A stretch of 64,000 nt of DNA from MED-G105 sp039814575. Its GTDB lineage: Bacteria > Pseudomonadota > Alphaproteobacteria > Caulobacterales > Parvularculaceae. The notes under the pieces were generated by a model that saw nothing but the letters and a program-made list of their open reading frames with translations, was not told the origin of the DNA and ran no database searches. The stretch lies in assembly GCA_039814575.1 (NCBI GenBank), contig JBCCAY010000016.1, forward strand, positions 1-64,000. The letters are read 5' to 3'. Position 1 is the stretch's first letter. Each line of letters begins with the position of its first letter. Below are positions 7,164 to 17,049 of the stretch, piece by piece. A program made the translations under genes and the position numbers.

Positions 7164-9557
7164 TTAGTGAGTGACGACGCTTTCACCTGCATCCGACGAA
7201 CCGTCGGTCGCGGGAGACGGCGCAGGTTCGGTCCACTCGATCGGCGTTAACGGCTTCACAAGGGCATGCGAGAGAACTTCGTCAACGGTTCTCACCGGGA
7301 TGATATTGAGACCTTCCTTGACGTTGTCCGGTATCTCAACAAGATCCTTTTCATTTTCCTCGGGAATGAGGACCGTCTTGATGCCGGCGCGCAACGCCGC
7401 CAACAGTTTTTCCTTAAGGCCGCCAATCGCCAATACGCGGCCGCGCAAAGAAATCTCGCCAGTCATAGCGATATCCTTGTGCACTTCAACACCCGTCAGT
7501 ACAGACACAATTGCCGTCGCCATGGCGACGCCGGCGGAGGGGCCGTCTTTAGGCGTGGCGCCTTCGGGAACGTGAATGTGGATGTCCGTCTTCTCAAACA
7601 CCGGCGGCTCAACACCGAACTCCGTCGCCCGACTGCGCACATAGGACGACGCGGCGGAAACCGATTCCTTCATCACGTCCTTCAGATTGCCCGTGGGCGT
7701 CATGCGGCCTTTACCTGCCATCTTGACGGCTTCAATCGTTAGAATGTCACCGCCGACAGACGTCCATGCGAGCCCGGTGACGACACCGACACGGTCTTCA
7801 CCGTCGATTTCGCCGTAACGGTATTTCGGCACGCCGGAGTAATCCGGCAGCAGATCGGGATCGACCGTCACCGTTTCGCGTTTCCCGACTTCTATGTCAC
7901 GAACCGCTTTACGGGCGAGACGGGCAATTTCCCGTTCAAGATTGCGAACGCCGGCTTCACGGGTGTAGCGACGGATAAGCTGCAACAGCCCATCATCGGT
8001 CACCTCCCACTCGTCATCTTTAAGGCCGTGCTGTTCTTGCAGTTTCGGCATTAAGTGACGCTTAGCGATCTCAAGCTTTTCATCCTCCGTGTAGCCAGGA
8101 ATACGAATGATCTCCATCCGATCCAACAAGGGCTGAGGCATATTGAGGCTATTCGCCGTGGTGACGAACATGACGTCCGATAGGTCGTAATCGACCTCCA
8201 GGTAATGGTCGGCGAACGTCCCATTTTGCTCCGGGTCCAACACCTCTAACAATGCGGACGACGGATCGCCGCGGAAGTCCTGACCCATCTTGTCAATCTC
8301 ATCCAACAAGAACAGCGGATTGGATTTCTTCGCTTTCTTCATGGATTGAATGATCTTACCGGGCATGGAGCCGATATAGGTGCGTCGGTGCCCGCGGATT
8401 TCCGCTTCATCGCGCACGCCGCCAAGGGAGACGCGCACGAATTCACGTCCCGTCGCCGCGGCGATCGACTTTCCAAGCGACGTCTTACCAACGCCTGGCG
8501 GTCCAACAAGACATAAGATCGGGCCTTTGATCTTAGAGATGCGTTTTTGCACCGCTAAGTATTCTAAGATCCGCTCTTTGACCTTTTCTAGGCCATAATG
8601 ATCAGCGTCGAGAATTTGCTCCGCCTTCGCCAGATCGGATTTCACCTTCGACCGGCTATTCCAAGGGATCGACAAAATCCAATCGAGGTAATTGCGCACC
8701 ACCGTCGATTCCGCCGACATCGGCGACATCTGCCGCAGCTTTTTCAACTCCGCTTCGGCCTTGGTCTTGGCCTCTTTCGACAATTTCGTCTTCGAGATCC
8801 GCTGCTCAATCTCAGCGATTTCATCGCGACCGTCATCGGATTCGCCGAGCTCTTTCTGGATCGCCTTCATTTGTTCGTTGAGGTAATACTCGCGCTGCGT
8901 TTTCTCCATTTGGCGTTTCACGCGATTGCGGATTTTCTTCTCAACCTGCAACACGCTCATCTCGCCTTCCATGAGCGCATAAACGCGCTCCAGGCGTTCC
9001 GGCACGCCGAAGATCTCTAGAAGCTCCTGCTTTTCAGCGATCTTGATATTGAGGTGCGACGCCACCGTATCCGCCAATTGCGCCGGATCATCGATTTGGT
9101 TAACCGATACGATGACCTCGGGCGGCACGCGCTTGTTAAGCTTCACATACTCTTCGAATTTCGAAATGACCGAGCGGGCCAGTGCGTCCGTGTCGCCTTC
9201 CGGATCGTCGTCTTCTTCGACAACTTCAACGCTTGCCTCAAAGAAATCATCCGTACGCACGTAATCCACGACGCGCGCGCGCGACTCGCCTTCTACGAGC
9301 ACCTTCACGGTGCCGTCGGGCAATTTCAAGAGTTGTAGAACCGAAGCGACGACGCCAATGGAATAAATATCATCGGTCGTCGGATCGTTGTCGCCCGCAT
9401 CTTTTTGGGAAACAAGAACGATCTTGCGGTCGTTTTCCATCACGTTTTCTAACGCCCGGACGGATTTCTCCCGGCCAACAAAAAGCGGCACCACCATATT
9501 GGGGAACACCACAATGTCGCGCAATGGCAGGATGGGAAAGACAGCCGTGTCAGTCAT
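7164..9557 (-). CDS. lon: ATP-dependent protease Lon
   Basis: This homo-oligomeric cytosolic protease degrades misfolded and short-lived regulatory proteins. The N-terminal LON substrate domain covers about residues 1-200, and a coiled-coil follows. The AAA+ module has Walker A GPPGVGKT and Walker B FLLDEIDKM, and the C-terminal proteolytic domain has the catalytic Ser in KDGPSAG and a Lys in the following strand region. The length (797) is standard. I place the start at ATG 9557, because AAGGA sits six bases before it; the upstream ATG 9563 directly abuts that site. It is read leftward after clpX, but 550 bases and a terminator separate them, so lon is probably transcribed on its own. Confidence 0.97.
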   Translation of the reverse strand: MTDTAVFPILPLRDIVVFPNMVVPLFVGREKSVRALENVMENDRKIVLVSQKDAGDNDPTTDDIYSIGVVASVLQLLKLPDGTVKVLVEGESRARVVDYVRTDDFFEASVEVVEEDDDPEGDTDALARSVISKFEEYVKLNKRVPPEVIVSVNQIDDPAQLADTVASHLNIKIAEKQELLEIFGVPERLERVYALMEGEMSVLQVEKKIRNRVKRQMEKTQREYYLNEQMKAIQKELGESDDGRDEIAEIEQRISKTKLSKEAKTKAEAELKKLRQMSPMSAESTVVRNYLDWILSIPWNSRSKVKSDLAKAEQILDADHYGLEKVKERILEYLAVQKRISKIKGPILCLVGPPGVGKTSLGKSIAAATGREFVRVSLGGVRDEAEIRGHRRTYIGSMPGKIIQSMKKAKKSNPLFLLDEIDKMGQDFRGDPSSALLEVLDPEQNGTFADHYLEVDYDLSDVMFVTTANSLNMPQPLLDRMEIIRIPGYTEDEKLEIAKRHLMPKLQEQHGLKDDEWEVTDDGLLQLIRRYTREAGVRNLEREIARLARKAVRDIEVGKRETVTVDPDLLPDYSGVPKYRYGEIDGEDRVGVVTGLAWTSVGGDILTIEAVKMAGKGRMTPTGNLKDVMKESVSAASSYVRSRATEFGVEPPVFEKTDIHIHVPEGATPKDGPSAGVAMATAIVSVLTGVEVHKDIAMTGEISLRGRVLAIGGLKEKLLAALRAGIKTVLIPEENEKDLVEIPDNVKEGLNIIPVRTVDEVLSHALVKPLTPIEWTEPAPSPATDGSSDAGESVVTH

Positions 9558-10014
9558 AATCATTCCTTACATCTGAAGGCCCCAGAATTGGGCGCCCTCG
9601 GCGCATCCACTCCCCTCGTCCCCCGACAAAGCCGGTTTTGAGGCGATAACACTAAGTCGCAAACCTAACACATAAGGCCCGAACGACCCCTTACTAATGA
9701 GAGTGTAATCAGCTTCTCATTGGTACGGGAACCGTCAAGACGACGCAGGAAGATGATCCCTCGGGAACCATGACGGCGGACGGCGCTGATGGCACCAAAG
9801 GGCGCGCACAACGCGAGGCTGCAGATACTTTTACAATGTGGCGTGCCGGCCAGGCGTTTCAACCAGTGAAGAACAGATTGGGGAAGCTTCCTCAAACTGT
9901 TTCTCGATTAAACAGGATTCTGGATCGGACGCACGTTTTTGTGATCAGTCAGCAGATAAGCAGCCCGCCACTCATGGGGGCGAATTTTTGACAATATGGA
10001 AAATAACAATGTGG
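9558..10014. other. lon upstream region
   Basis: About 460 bases without a convincing gene. It must carry the lon promoter. I looked for a heat-shock-type promoter and could not support one. Short frames on both strands show no family resemblance and no ribosome site. Confidence 0.4.
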
Positions 10015-10052
10015 GAAATAAAAGGACATGAAGCGCCGACCCGGCGCTTCAT
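10015..10052 (-). terminator. clpX rho-independent terminator
   Basis: A perfect 10-bp stem ATGAAGCGCC/GGCGCTTCAT with a 5-base loop (10028-10052) lies about 65 bases past the clpX stop. On the minus strand it is followed by TGTCCTTTTATTT, a T-rich tail. It separates clpX from lon. Confidence 0.8.
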
Positions 10053-10115
10053 GAATATAATGCTTGGCATCGGCGGCGTCGGACTGACCTTAGCCGCCTA
10101 TTTTAGGCGCTTTAT

Positions 10116-11399
10116 CTAGGCGGAAGCGTCAGCGCTTTCGCTGTCAGCGCGATCTTCGTAGATCAAGAGCGGCTTGGCATTGCCGTCGACCACTTCCGCG
10201 CTGATGACGACTTCGGCGACGCCTTCCATTGTCGGCAAATCGAACATTGGATCGAGCAAGAAGCCCTCCATGATCGACCGCAGCCCCCGCGCACCGGTTT
10301 TGCGCAAAATCGCTCTTTTCGCGATCGCGACTTTGGCGTCGTCGGAGAAGGTCAGCTTAACGTCCTCCATCTCAAAGAGGCGCTGGTATTGTTTAATAAG
10401 CGCGTTCTTCGGAGAGGTCAGAATTTGAATGAGGGCGTCTTCATCCAGATCTTCAAGCGTCGCAATGACCGGCAGACGACCGACAAATTCAGGAATGAGG
10501 CCGAACTTCAAGAGATCTTCCGGCTCAACGCCGCGCAAGATATCGCCGACGCGGCGATCGTCTTCCGCTTTGATGGTCGCGCCGAAACCAATCGACGTCC
10601 CGACGCCGCGTGCTGAGATGACTTTCTCAAGCCCCGCAAAGGCACCGCCGACGATGAACAAGATGTTCGTCGTGTCAACTTGCAGAAACTCTTGCTGCGG
10701 ATGTTTACGCCCGCCCTGCGGCGGCACGGAAGCGACCGTGCCTTCCATAATTTTCAAGAGCGCCTGTTGCACCCCTTCCCCCGAAACATCACGGGTGATC
10801 GAAGGATTGTCCGACTTGCGAGAAATCTTGTCGACTTCGTCAATATAGACGATGCCGCGCTGCGCGCGCTCAACATTATAGTCAGCAGCCTGCAGCAATT
10901 TCAGGATGATGTTCTCAACGTCCTCGCCGACATACCCCGCCTCAGTCAATGTCGTTGCGTCGGCCATGGTGAACGGCACATCGAGAATCCGCGCCAAGGT
11001 CTGAGCCAATAGCGTCTTACCGGAACCGGTCGGCCCGATCAGAAGAATATTCGACTTCGCGAGTTCGACGTCGTTGTTTTTCGTCGCGTGATTGAGGCGC
11101 TTATAGTGGTTGTGCACGGCTACGGACAAAACGCGTTTCGCGAAGGACTGCCCGATGACGTAGTCGTCCAACACTTTAAGAATCTGTTTTGGCGAGGGCA
11201 CGCCGTCGCCGGCCTTAACGAGAGACGATTTCGACTCTTCGCGAATAATATCCATGCAGAGCTCAACGCACTCATCGCAAATGAACACCGTCGGTCCCGC
11301 GATCAGTTTACGCACTTCATGCTGGCTTTTTCCGCAGAAGGAGCAATAGAGAGTATTTTTACCGTCGCCCCCGGTTGTTTTGCCGCCAACTTTGCTCAC
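10116..11399 (-). CDS. clpX: ATP-dependent Clp protease ATP-binding subunit ClpX
   Basis: This AAA+ unfoldase delivers substrates to ClpP. The N-terminal C4 zinc-binding domain shows the cysteine pairs CSFC and CDEC within the first 45 residues. Walker A is GPTGSGKT, Walker B is IVYIDEVDKI, the sensor region follows, and the C-terminal small domain includes the GARGLRSI motif. The length (427) is typical. The start is GTG 11399 with GAGGAG nine bases upstream. It follows clpP in the same direction with about 500 bases between, more than in the usual tight clpP-clpX pair. Confidence 0.97.
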   Translation of the reverse strand: MSKVGGKTTGGDGKNTLYCSFCGKSQHEVRKLIAGPTVFICDECVELCMDIIREESKSSLVKAGDGVPSPKQILKVLDDYVIGQSFAKRVLSVAVHNHYKRLNHATKNNDVELAKSNILLIGPTGSGKTLLAQTLARILDVPFTMADATTLTEAGYVGEDVENIILKLLQAADYNVERAQRGIVYIDEVDKISRKSDNPSITRDVSGEGVQQALLKIMEGTVASVPPQGGRKHPQQEFLQVDTTNILFIVGGAFAGLEKVISARGVGTSIGFGATIKAEDDRRVGDILRGVEPEDLLKFGLIPEFVGRLPVIATLEDLDEDALIQILTSPKNALIKQYQRLFEMEDVKLTFSDDAKVAIAKRAILRKTGARGLRSIMEGFLLDPMFDLPTMEGVAEVVISAEVVDGNAKPLLIYEDRADSESADASA

Positions 11400-11900
11400 T
11401 ATCGAATACTCCTCAGTCGCGATCCTAAAAGGCGAATGCGCCGCCCAATTTTATAGAGCGAACCGCGCCTTTGCGTTGATCCGCTTTTCTTCAGAGAACT
11501 ACATCATATCCGTCGGTTCTCTATCCCGCAGAACGGGTCGTTTTCTTCTCGGACGCCGACGCACATCAACGTCTCAAACTCTGTGCGCCCCAACCCTTTA
11601 CACACTCCGGTCGGGCGCAAAACCCTACGGGATTTTCCCGTATTTGGGGTGCCGCTTGCCCACAAGGCTCTTCAGTCCACACCGAACAAGCCGGCAAATC
11701 AAGCGGCCAAAACGTAGCGTGAGCCGCCAACACCTTAGAACCTTAGCAAACGAAGGCTCCCGATTTGTGCGAACCGTTGCACGAATTGCGCCAATGCCGG
11801 CAACGTTCGAGCAAGGTTCAAGACACTTTTGACTTTCACCGGCCGGAAACGACCCTTAATTTACCGGCTTTGTTGCGGCGCCGAACCAGCTTGTCGCCCT
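11400..11900. other. clpP-clpX intergenic region
   Basis: About 500 bases without a supported gene. A plus-strand frame here is Arg/Ser-rich and has no ribosome site, so I treat it as spurious. A weak hairpin GCCGG/CCGGC (about 11839-11865) just after the clpP stop could act as a terminator. The clpX promoter must lie here. Confidence 0.4.
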
Positions 11901-12533
11901 TTACTCCGCCTCATCCGCCGGCGTTTCGCGTTGCGTGATCACCTTATCGATTAGGCCGAACTCCACCGCCTCTTCAGGCGACATGAAATGGTCGCGATCG
12001 AGGGTATTTTCAATCGTTTCGTAGGATTGCCCGGTATGGGACACGTAAATCTCGTTCAACCGGCGTTTGATTTTGAGAATATCTTGGGCGTGGCGTTCGA
12101 TATCAGACGCTTGCCCTTGGAACCCGGCCGACGGTTGGTGCACCATAACGCGGGAGTTTGGCAGCGAAAAGCGCATGTCCTTGGCGCCCGCCGTTAATAA
12201 TAACGAGCCCATCGACGCGGCCATGCCGGTCACCATTGTCGAAACGGCGGGGCGGATGAACTGCATCGTATCGTACATGGCGAGCCCCGCCGACACCGAG
12301 CCGCCTGGCGAATTGATGTAGAACGCGATCTCTTTCTTCGGATTGTCCGCCTCCAAGAAGAGGAGCTGCGCGACTACAAGCGTCGATACGGCGTCGTTAA
12401 CAGGCCCCGAAAGGAAGATAATCCGCTCTTTTAAGAGGCGCGAATAGATATCGTACGACCGCTCGCCCCGGCTCGATTGCTCGACGACCATCGGCACAAG
12501 GGTGTTCATATAAATATCGACGGGATCTTTCAT
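11901..12533 (-). CDS. clpP: ATP-dependent Clp protease proteolytic subunit ClpP
   Basis: This 210-residue serine peptidase forms the tetradecameric barrel used by ClpX or ClpA. The catalytic Ser is in GMAASMGS (about residue 107), the His in VMVHQPSAG (about 132), and the Asp in the LDRDHFMS region. A short N-terminal propeptide precedes the mature VPMVVEQSSRGERSYD segment, as usual. Start ATG 12533 has AAGGA upstream. It sits between tig and clpX, the conserved order of the protein quality-control cluster. Confidence 0.97.
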   Translation of the reverse strand: MKDPVDIYMNTLVPMVVEQSSRGERSYDIYSRLLKERIIFLSGPVNDAVSTLVVAQLLFLEADNPKKEIAFYINSPGGSVSAGLAMYDTMQFIRPAVSTMVTGMAASMGSLLLTAGAKDMRFSLPNSRVMVHQPSAGFQGQASDIERHAQDILKIKRRLNEIYVSHTGQSYETIENTLDRDHFMSPEEAVEFGLIDKVITQRETPADEAE

Positions 12534-12877
12534 GGCGGTTCTAGTTCCTTACGCAAGCTTAGCGACGACGGCTCTCTCGGTCGCACACTTTATTGATTTC
12601 ATACGTCTATCAAGTCGCCACGGCGGAGAATCGGGTGCGACAAGGGAGTGAATGGAGCGGTGGCCCGAGTACCGATGAACTGCACTGAATAAAGTGTTGC
12701 AGAGACCGCGAAACGAGGACCGAAAAGAGGAAGCTGGTAAGCGATATGGCGATGCGTCTCCCCAAGTAAAGGCGTATCACCGCCGAAGACACATAGATTT
12801 TCGCCGATCGGGCTTAAGCGAGCGTTATCAAAGGAAAAATTTTAACGAGTGCGCGCTCGCCTCCCCCAAAAGCAGGC
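12534..12877. other. clpP upstream region with separated inverted repeat
   Basis: There is no gene here. Two arms ACACTTTATT (12585-12594) and AATAAAGTGT (12688-12697) form a 10-bp inverted repeat about 100 bases apart. The clpP promoter is expected in this stretch; the significance of the inverted repeat is unknown. Confidence 0.35.
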
Positions 12878-12909
12878 AAAAAAAGACCGCCGGAACAGAT
12901 CTGGCGGCC
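12878..12909 (-). terminator. tig rho-independent terminator
   Basis: On the minus strand a CCGCC/GGCGG stem with a loop of 11 bases is followed by seven T. It lies about 40 bases past the tig stop. Confidence 0.8.
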
Positions 12910-12945
12910 TTATTAACAAGATGGCTGTCTGAAGAGACGAGATCT

Positions 12946-14310
12946 TTAAGATAGTTCGTCGCCGCTCGGGTCAGCGAGCAATTCATCTTTCGAGACTTCT
13001 TTGTCCTCGATGCTGGCGCGTTCGAAAACGTAATCGACGACTTTTTCCTCGAAAAGCGGCGCGCGGATTTGGGCGATAGCATCAGGGTTTTGCTGATAGA
13101 ACTGCAGAACCTGTTGCGGCGTCACTTCTTGTCCCTGGAATTGCAGCATTTGCGCTTCACGCATGGCCTGATCTTGAACCGCCCGCTGCAGCTCATCCTG
13201 GGGAACTTGGACTTCAGCGCGCTTGCCGATCTCCGCCAACACCAAACCAAGGCGAACACGGCGCTCGGCGATGGTGCGGTATTCAGCTTTCAGCTCCTCA
13301 TCGGACTTGTCTTTGTCTTCTTCATCGCGCTCAGCGTTTTCGACCTGCGCCCAAATCTGGTTGAACTCGGCGTCAACCATGGTTTTCGGCAAATCAAAGC
13401 TGTGCGCGTCATCCAATTTGTCGAGCAGCGAGCGCTTCAGATGACCGCGGCTGGCTTGCTTGTATTCTTCTTCGATGCGCTCTTTCAGGCGTTCTTTAAG
13501 CGCCGCTAAATCGTCAACGCCGAATTTCTTGGCGAACTCGTCATTGATTTCAGCGTCTTTCGGAGACTTGATTTCGTGCACGTGAACATCGAAGACGGCT
13601 TCCTTGCCGGCGAGATTTCCAGCGCGGTAGGCTTCCGGAAACGTCACGTTCACTTTCTTCGCCGTATCGGCTTTGACGCCGACAAGTTGCTCTTCAAAGC
13701 CGGGAATAAAGGCGTCCGATCCGAGCACGAGTTCATGGCCGTCGCCGCGGCCGCCGTCGAACTCCTCGCCGTCGATCGAGCCGACATAATCAATGACGAC
13801 CATATCGCCGTCTTCAGAAACAGCGTCGTCGCCTTTGCCTTCATAATCTTTTTGTTGTTCCGCAAGACGGCCGATCGCTTCGTCGATAGCCGCGTCATCA
13901 ACGGCGCTTGTGGGGCGGCTTAACGAAAGCTCGGAAACATCCATGGGGTCGAAGGTCGGCAGGATTTCCGCGTGCACTTCATATTCGAGGTCGGCCTCGC
14001 CGGCGACGACCTTCTCCATGTCGCCATGGAACTGCGGGTGCGGCGGCTGAGCCGGCTGCAAATCGCGTTCAGAAAAGGCCTTGGCGCTCGTCTCGGAGAC
14101 GATTTCTTGGACGATCTCGCTCATCATGCCTTTGCCGTACATCTTCTTCAGGAAGGAGATCGGCGCTTTGCCCTTGCGAAAGCCCTTCAGCTGCACATTG
14201 CCTTTAATTGATTGCAGCTTGGCGGTGAGTTTTGCGTCCAGCTCCGAAGCCGGCACTTTCACCGTGAATTTACGCTCCAAGCCTTCCGCGCTCGTCTCTA
14301 CGACTTCCAT
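12946..14310 (-). CDS. tig: trigger factor, ribosome-associated chaperone and peptidyl-prolyl isomerase
   Basis: This 454-residue protein binds the ribosome exit tunnel and helps nascent chains fold. The N-terminal ribosome-binding domain contains the signature GFRKGKAP (near residue 44). The central FKBP-type PPIase domain (about 150-245) has VVIDYVGSIDGEEFDGG and FIPGFEEQLVG. The C-terminal helical chaperone arms run to the end, with a QQNPDAI segment. The acidic C-terminus is normal. It is the first gene of the leftward tig-clpP-clpX group, with tRNA-Leu just upstream and a terminator downstream. Confidence 0.97.
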   Translation of the reverse strand: MEVVETSAEGLERKFTVKVPASELDAKLTAKLQSIKGNVQLKGFRKGKAPISFLKKMYGKGMMSEIVQEIVSETSAKAFSERDLQPAQPPHPQFHGDMEKVVAGEADLEYEVHAEILPTFDPMDVSELSLSRPTSAVDDAAIDEAIGRLAEQQKDYEGKGDDAVSEDGDMVVIDYVGSIDGEEFDGGRGDGHELVLGSDAFIPGFEEQLVGVKADTAKKVNVTFPEAYRAGNLAGKEAVFDVHVHEIKSPKDAEINDEFAKKFGVDDLAALKERLKERIEEEYKQASRGHLKRSLLDKLDDAHSFDLPKTMVDAEFNQIWAQVENAERDEEDKDKSDEELKAEYRTIAERRVRLGLVLAEIGKRAEVQVPQDELQRAVQDQAMREAQMLQFQGQEVTPQQVLQFYQQNPDAIAQIRAPLFEEKVVDYVFERASIEDKEVSKDELLADPSGDELS

Positions 14311-14400
14311 GTCTTATTCGGCCTTCCAACAGCTCAATGTCGACCGCGTCTAAAGACGCGGCGGGATCGCCCACGCACTAAACGCGGGCCTGTAAAAGAG

Positions 14401-14485
14401 TGGTGCGGATGAAAGGAATCGAACCTTCACGGGTTGCCCCACTGGAACCTAAATCCAGCGCGTCTACCAGTTCCGCCACATCCGC
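14401..14485 (-). tRNA. tRNA-Leu (anticodon UAG)
   Basis: The minus-strand sequence folds as a class II tRNA of 85 bases with acceptor GCGGATG/CATCCGC, anticodon stem CTGGA/TCCAG around TTTAGGT, a variable arm (TGGGGCAACCCGT), a T arm with GGTTCGATTCC, and encoded CCA. Confidence 0.95.
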
Positions 14486-14653
14486 AAACTATTTCACTCA
14501 AGCAAAGAAAGCGCCGCTCTGGTCAGCGACGCTTCAATCAAGCCCGCGTCTATAGCAGAGGGCGCGCCGGTGTCGAGAGGCTTCCGCGTTCTTATCATCG
14601 CTAAAGATCAAGAAACGCGTCGTTTTTATTCGACGGGACAGCAAACGCCCCTT

Positions 14654-16150
14654 TTAGCGCGATGGCTTTTGAAGCGCGCCCAGCACCCGAGGCAGTATTT
14701 CAGGCAGGTCTTCGGCGATTAATCCAGGGCCGAGCGCTGCGCCGCAAGCGCCATGCAGCCACACGCCCGCCGCCGCGGCGTCGAATGCCGGCATACCTTG
14801 GGCGCGTAACCCGGCGATGAAGCCGGCCAGAACATCTCCGGCGCCAGCGGTGGCGAGATCCGGCGGGGCGTTCGCGTTTATGATGGCGCGGCCATCCGGC
14901 GCCGCGATCGTCGTGTCAGGCCCTTTGAAAACGACGACGGCCCCTGCCTTCTCAGCGGCGGCGCGCGCCGCCGCCAGCCTGCTCGCCGAACGATCAGCCA
15001 CAAAGTCCGGAAAGATGCGCGCGAACTCGCCCTCATGCGGCGTCAAAACGTCTTCGGCGCGTAAGAGGCCAAACAATTTTTCCGGCGCCGCCTCGAAACT
15101 CGTCAATGCGTCCGCATCGAAAACGCCGGCCGCCTCCGACGCCGTCACGACCTCGACGAGACGGCGCGTCTCCTCGCCGACCCCGGCGCCCGGCCCATGG
15201 ACAACTGCGCGCACCCGGCGATCTTTTAGAAACACAGCGACGCTTGCGGGATCATTTACCTCGCGCACCATCACCGCCGTCGCTTGCGCGGCGTTTTCAT
15301 CGCTTGCATCAGCGGGCGACAACAGCGTTACGACGCCGGCGCCCGCGCGTAAGGCGCCGCGCGCCGCCAGCCGGGCCGCGCCAGTATGAAGTCGCGGACC
15401 TGACAAAACCGCAGCATGGCCGCGTTGAAACTTATGGCCGAGCGGGTTGGGGCGTGGAAACGCCGCCGCCCATAGCGGCGGGTCATTGAGAAACGCGGTC
15501 GGCGAGGCTTCAATCACGGCGGCGTCGGATATCTCAATATCGGCGAGGACGACGTCGCCGCATAGAAACCGCCCCGGCGCTAGAACGTGACCCGGTTTTC
15601 GCGCGCCAAACGCTACGGTTTTCGCGGCGGGGACGGCTTTCGGGTCAACGCGACCGGTAGCTGGGTCAACGCCTGATGGAATATCAGCTGCGATTATGCG
15701 TAGCGCGCTCGCCTGCGCGCGCCGCCGCGCTGCGTCCAAGACCGCCGCAGCAACGCCCTCTATCGGTCGCGATAAGCCCGTCCCAAACACACAATCGAGG
15801 ACAAGCGTCGCGCCATCGAGCACATCGGTGCTGAGGGGCTCGACCTCGCCCTCATAGTGCGCCGCCATCATCGCCGCATCACCCTTTAAAGCGTCTACTG
15901 CTCCTAACAGTCCCAAACGGACCGTACGGCCGTCCCGCCGGAGCCGACGCGCCGCGACAAAGCCGTCGCCGCCATTATTGCCGGGACCGCACAGGACGGT
16001 CACCGCGCCGTCAGGCGCCAAGGCTTGCGCCGCTTCCGCCAACGCAGCGCCAGCCGCCTCCATGAGAGCCGCCATAGGACGCCCGTCCTGCACGGCGTTC
16101 GCTTCAGCGCGGGCCATTTCGTCAGGTGTTAGAAGGGCTAGAGCGCGCAT
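14654..16150 (-). CDS. nnr: bifunctional NAD(P)H-hydrate epimerase / ADP-dependent dehydratase
   Basis: This is a metabolite-repair enzyme of 498 residues with two fused domains. The N-terminal YjeF epimerase domain (about 1-215) contains GPGNNGGDGFVAAR, and the C-terminal ribokinase-like dehydratase domain (about 230-490) contains the GAGDVLAGFIAGLRAQG motif and the TPHEGEFARI segment. Together they return damaged NADHX and NADPHX to NAD(P)H. The reading frame is intact and Ala-rich. It diverges from glnB across a short interval of about 70 bases, so the promoters of the two genes likely overlap. Confidence 0.95.
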   Translation of the reverse strand: MRALALLTPDEMARAEANAVQDGRPMAALMEAAGAALAEAAQALAPDGAVTVLCGPGNNGGDGFVAARRLRRDGRTVRLGLLGAVDALKGDAAMMAAHYEGEVEPLSTDVLDGATLVLDCVFGTGLSRPIEGVAAAVLDAARRRAQASALRIIAADIPSGVDPATGRVDPKAVPAAKTVAFGARKPGHVLAPGRFLCGDVVLADIEISDAAVIEASPTAFLNDPPLWAAAFPRPNPLGHKFQRGHAAVLSGPRLHTGAARLAARGALRAGAGVVTLLSPADASDENAAQATAVMVREVNDPASVAVFLKDRRVRAVVHGPGAGVGEETRRLVEVVTASEAAGVFDADALTSFEAAPEKLFGLLRAEDVLTPHEGEFARIFPDFVADRSASRLAAARAAAEKAGAVVVFKGPDTTIAAPDGRAIINANAPPDLATAGAGDVLAGFIAGLRAQGMPAFDAAAAGVWLHGACGAALGPGLIAEDLPEILPRVLGALQKPSR

Positions 16151-16221
16151 GAAACGAGGCCTGGAGATGTAAAGTTTCGATGCATGTTGAGATTATCGCA
16201 GCGTCACGCGAGAATGAAACC

Positions 16222-16560
16222 ATGAAGAAAATAGAAGCCGTTATTAAACCGTTCAAACTCGACGACGTGAAAGAAGCGCTCCACGAGGTCGGACTGCAAG
16301 GCATGACCGTCCTCGACGCCCGCGGGTTTGGCCGTCAAAAAGGCCACACCGAACTCTATCGCGGTGCGGAATACATCGTCGACTTTCTCCCGAAGGTTAA
16401 AATCGAACTTGTTGTCGATGACGACATGGTTGAACGCGCCGTTGAAGCGATCGCCAGCGCGGCGCAATCGGGCCGAATCGGCGACGGCAAGATTTTCGTG
16501 TTGCCGGTGGAGAACGCGGTCCGCATCCGAACAGGCGAAACCGGATCGTCAGCGATCTAG
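16222..16560 (+). CDS. glnB: nitrogen regulatory protein P-II
   Basis: This 112-residue trimeric signal protein reports 2-oxoglutarate, ATP and ADP levels and controls glutamine synthetase adenylylation and NtrB-type kinases. The start MKKIEAVIKPFKLD is canonical. The uridylylation Tyr is residue 51 in YRGAEY of the T loop, followed by the B loop (SGRIGDGKIFV) and the C-terminal R-x-R-TGE segment. An upstream in-frame ATG at 16180 would add 14 residues unlike the family, so I prefer ATG 16222. glnA follows about 490 bases downstream, the usual pairing. Confidence 0.95.
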   Translation: MKKIEAVIKPFKLDDVKEALHEVGLQGMTVLDARGFGRQKGHTELYRGAEYIVDFLPKVKIELVVDDDMVERAVEAIASAAQSGRIGDGKIFVLPVENAVRIRTGETGSSAI

Positions 16561-17049
16561 CCGTCCTTGCGAATTGCATGCTCCGCCGCTGCTGGGCCAC
16601 CCATGTCAGGTCTACGGCGCCAAATCGCCCGAGTACGACTAATCGATTATCGACGAACACATTCTCGACGCATTTCGCCACTTGACGACTGTTTATGCTT
16701 CATCCGAACTCAGTTCGACAAATACCGTCGCTTAATAGGCCCGTTAGCACCCAGCTGGTTTATTTTGCGGTGCAAAAAAGCACTTGATTTTTGGCGGTTC
16801 CGAACGGCATTCTTCGTACAAGCCCGAATACGTCCCAGAACACCAACAAGAACACCGATAACAAAAAGAGCAAGCCCTCGAAATCTCATCGCCGAGCCTT
16901 ACTGCAGCTGCACTTTATTGGAGCGCTCCCTACGGCCGGCCGCTAATAGTTTCTAGCCGATCTTCCAATCGCCGCGCGCGACCACCACCGCGGCTCAAAC
17001 CAACGCAACGACGATTTGAGACGATAACCAGACGAGGAGAACCGACTTT
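16561..17049. promoter_or_regulatory. glnB-glnA intergenic region with an NtrC-like half-conserved site
   Basis: There is no credible gene in these 489 bases. GCACC-N5-GGTTT at 16747-16761 resembles the NtrC operator GCACC-N5-GGTGC, and 8 bases further an AT-centred palindrome GTGC-AAAAAA-GCAC (16770-16783) follows. I did not find a sigma-54 promoter with correct GG-N10-GC spacing. The glnA ribosome site GAGGAGA is at about 17034-17040. The operator reading is tentative. Confidence 0.3.

Noticed and set aside
10010..10119. Possible 36-residue membrane peptide between lon and clpX
   Set aside because: Its first half is the clpX terminator stem, it has no ribosome site, and it overlaps the clpX stop on the other strand.
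11380..11832. 150-residue plus-strand frame upstream of clpX
   Set aside because: Arg/Ser-rich composition without any family pattern or ribosome site; it looks like a chance open frame.
12585..12697. Inverted repeat flanking the clpP promoter as a mobile element
   Set aside because: Only ten bases per arm, no flanking duplication, and no similar copy seen; likely chance or a regulatory pair.
16780..16820. Sigma-54 promoter before glnA
   Set aside because: TTGGCGG and GGC are present but the spacing between GG and GC is not ten bases.
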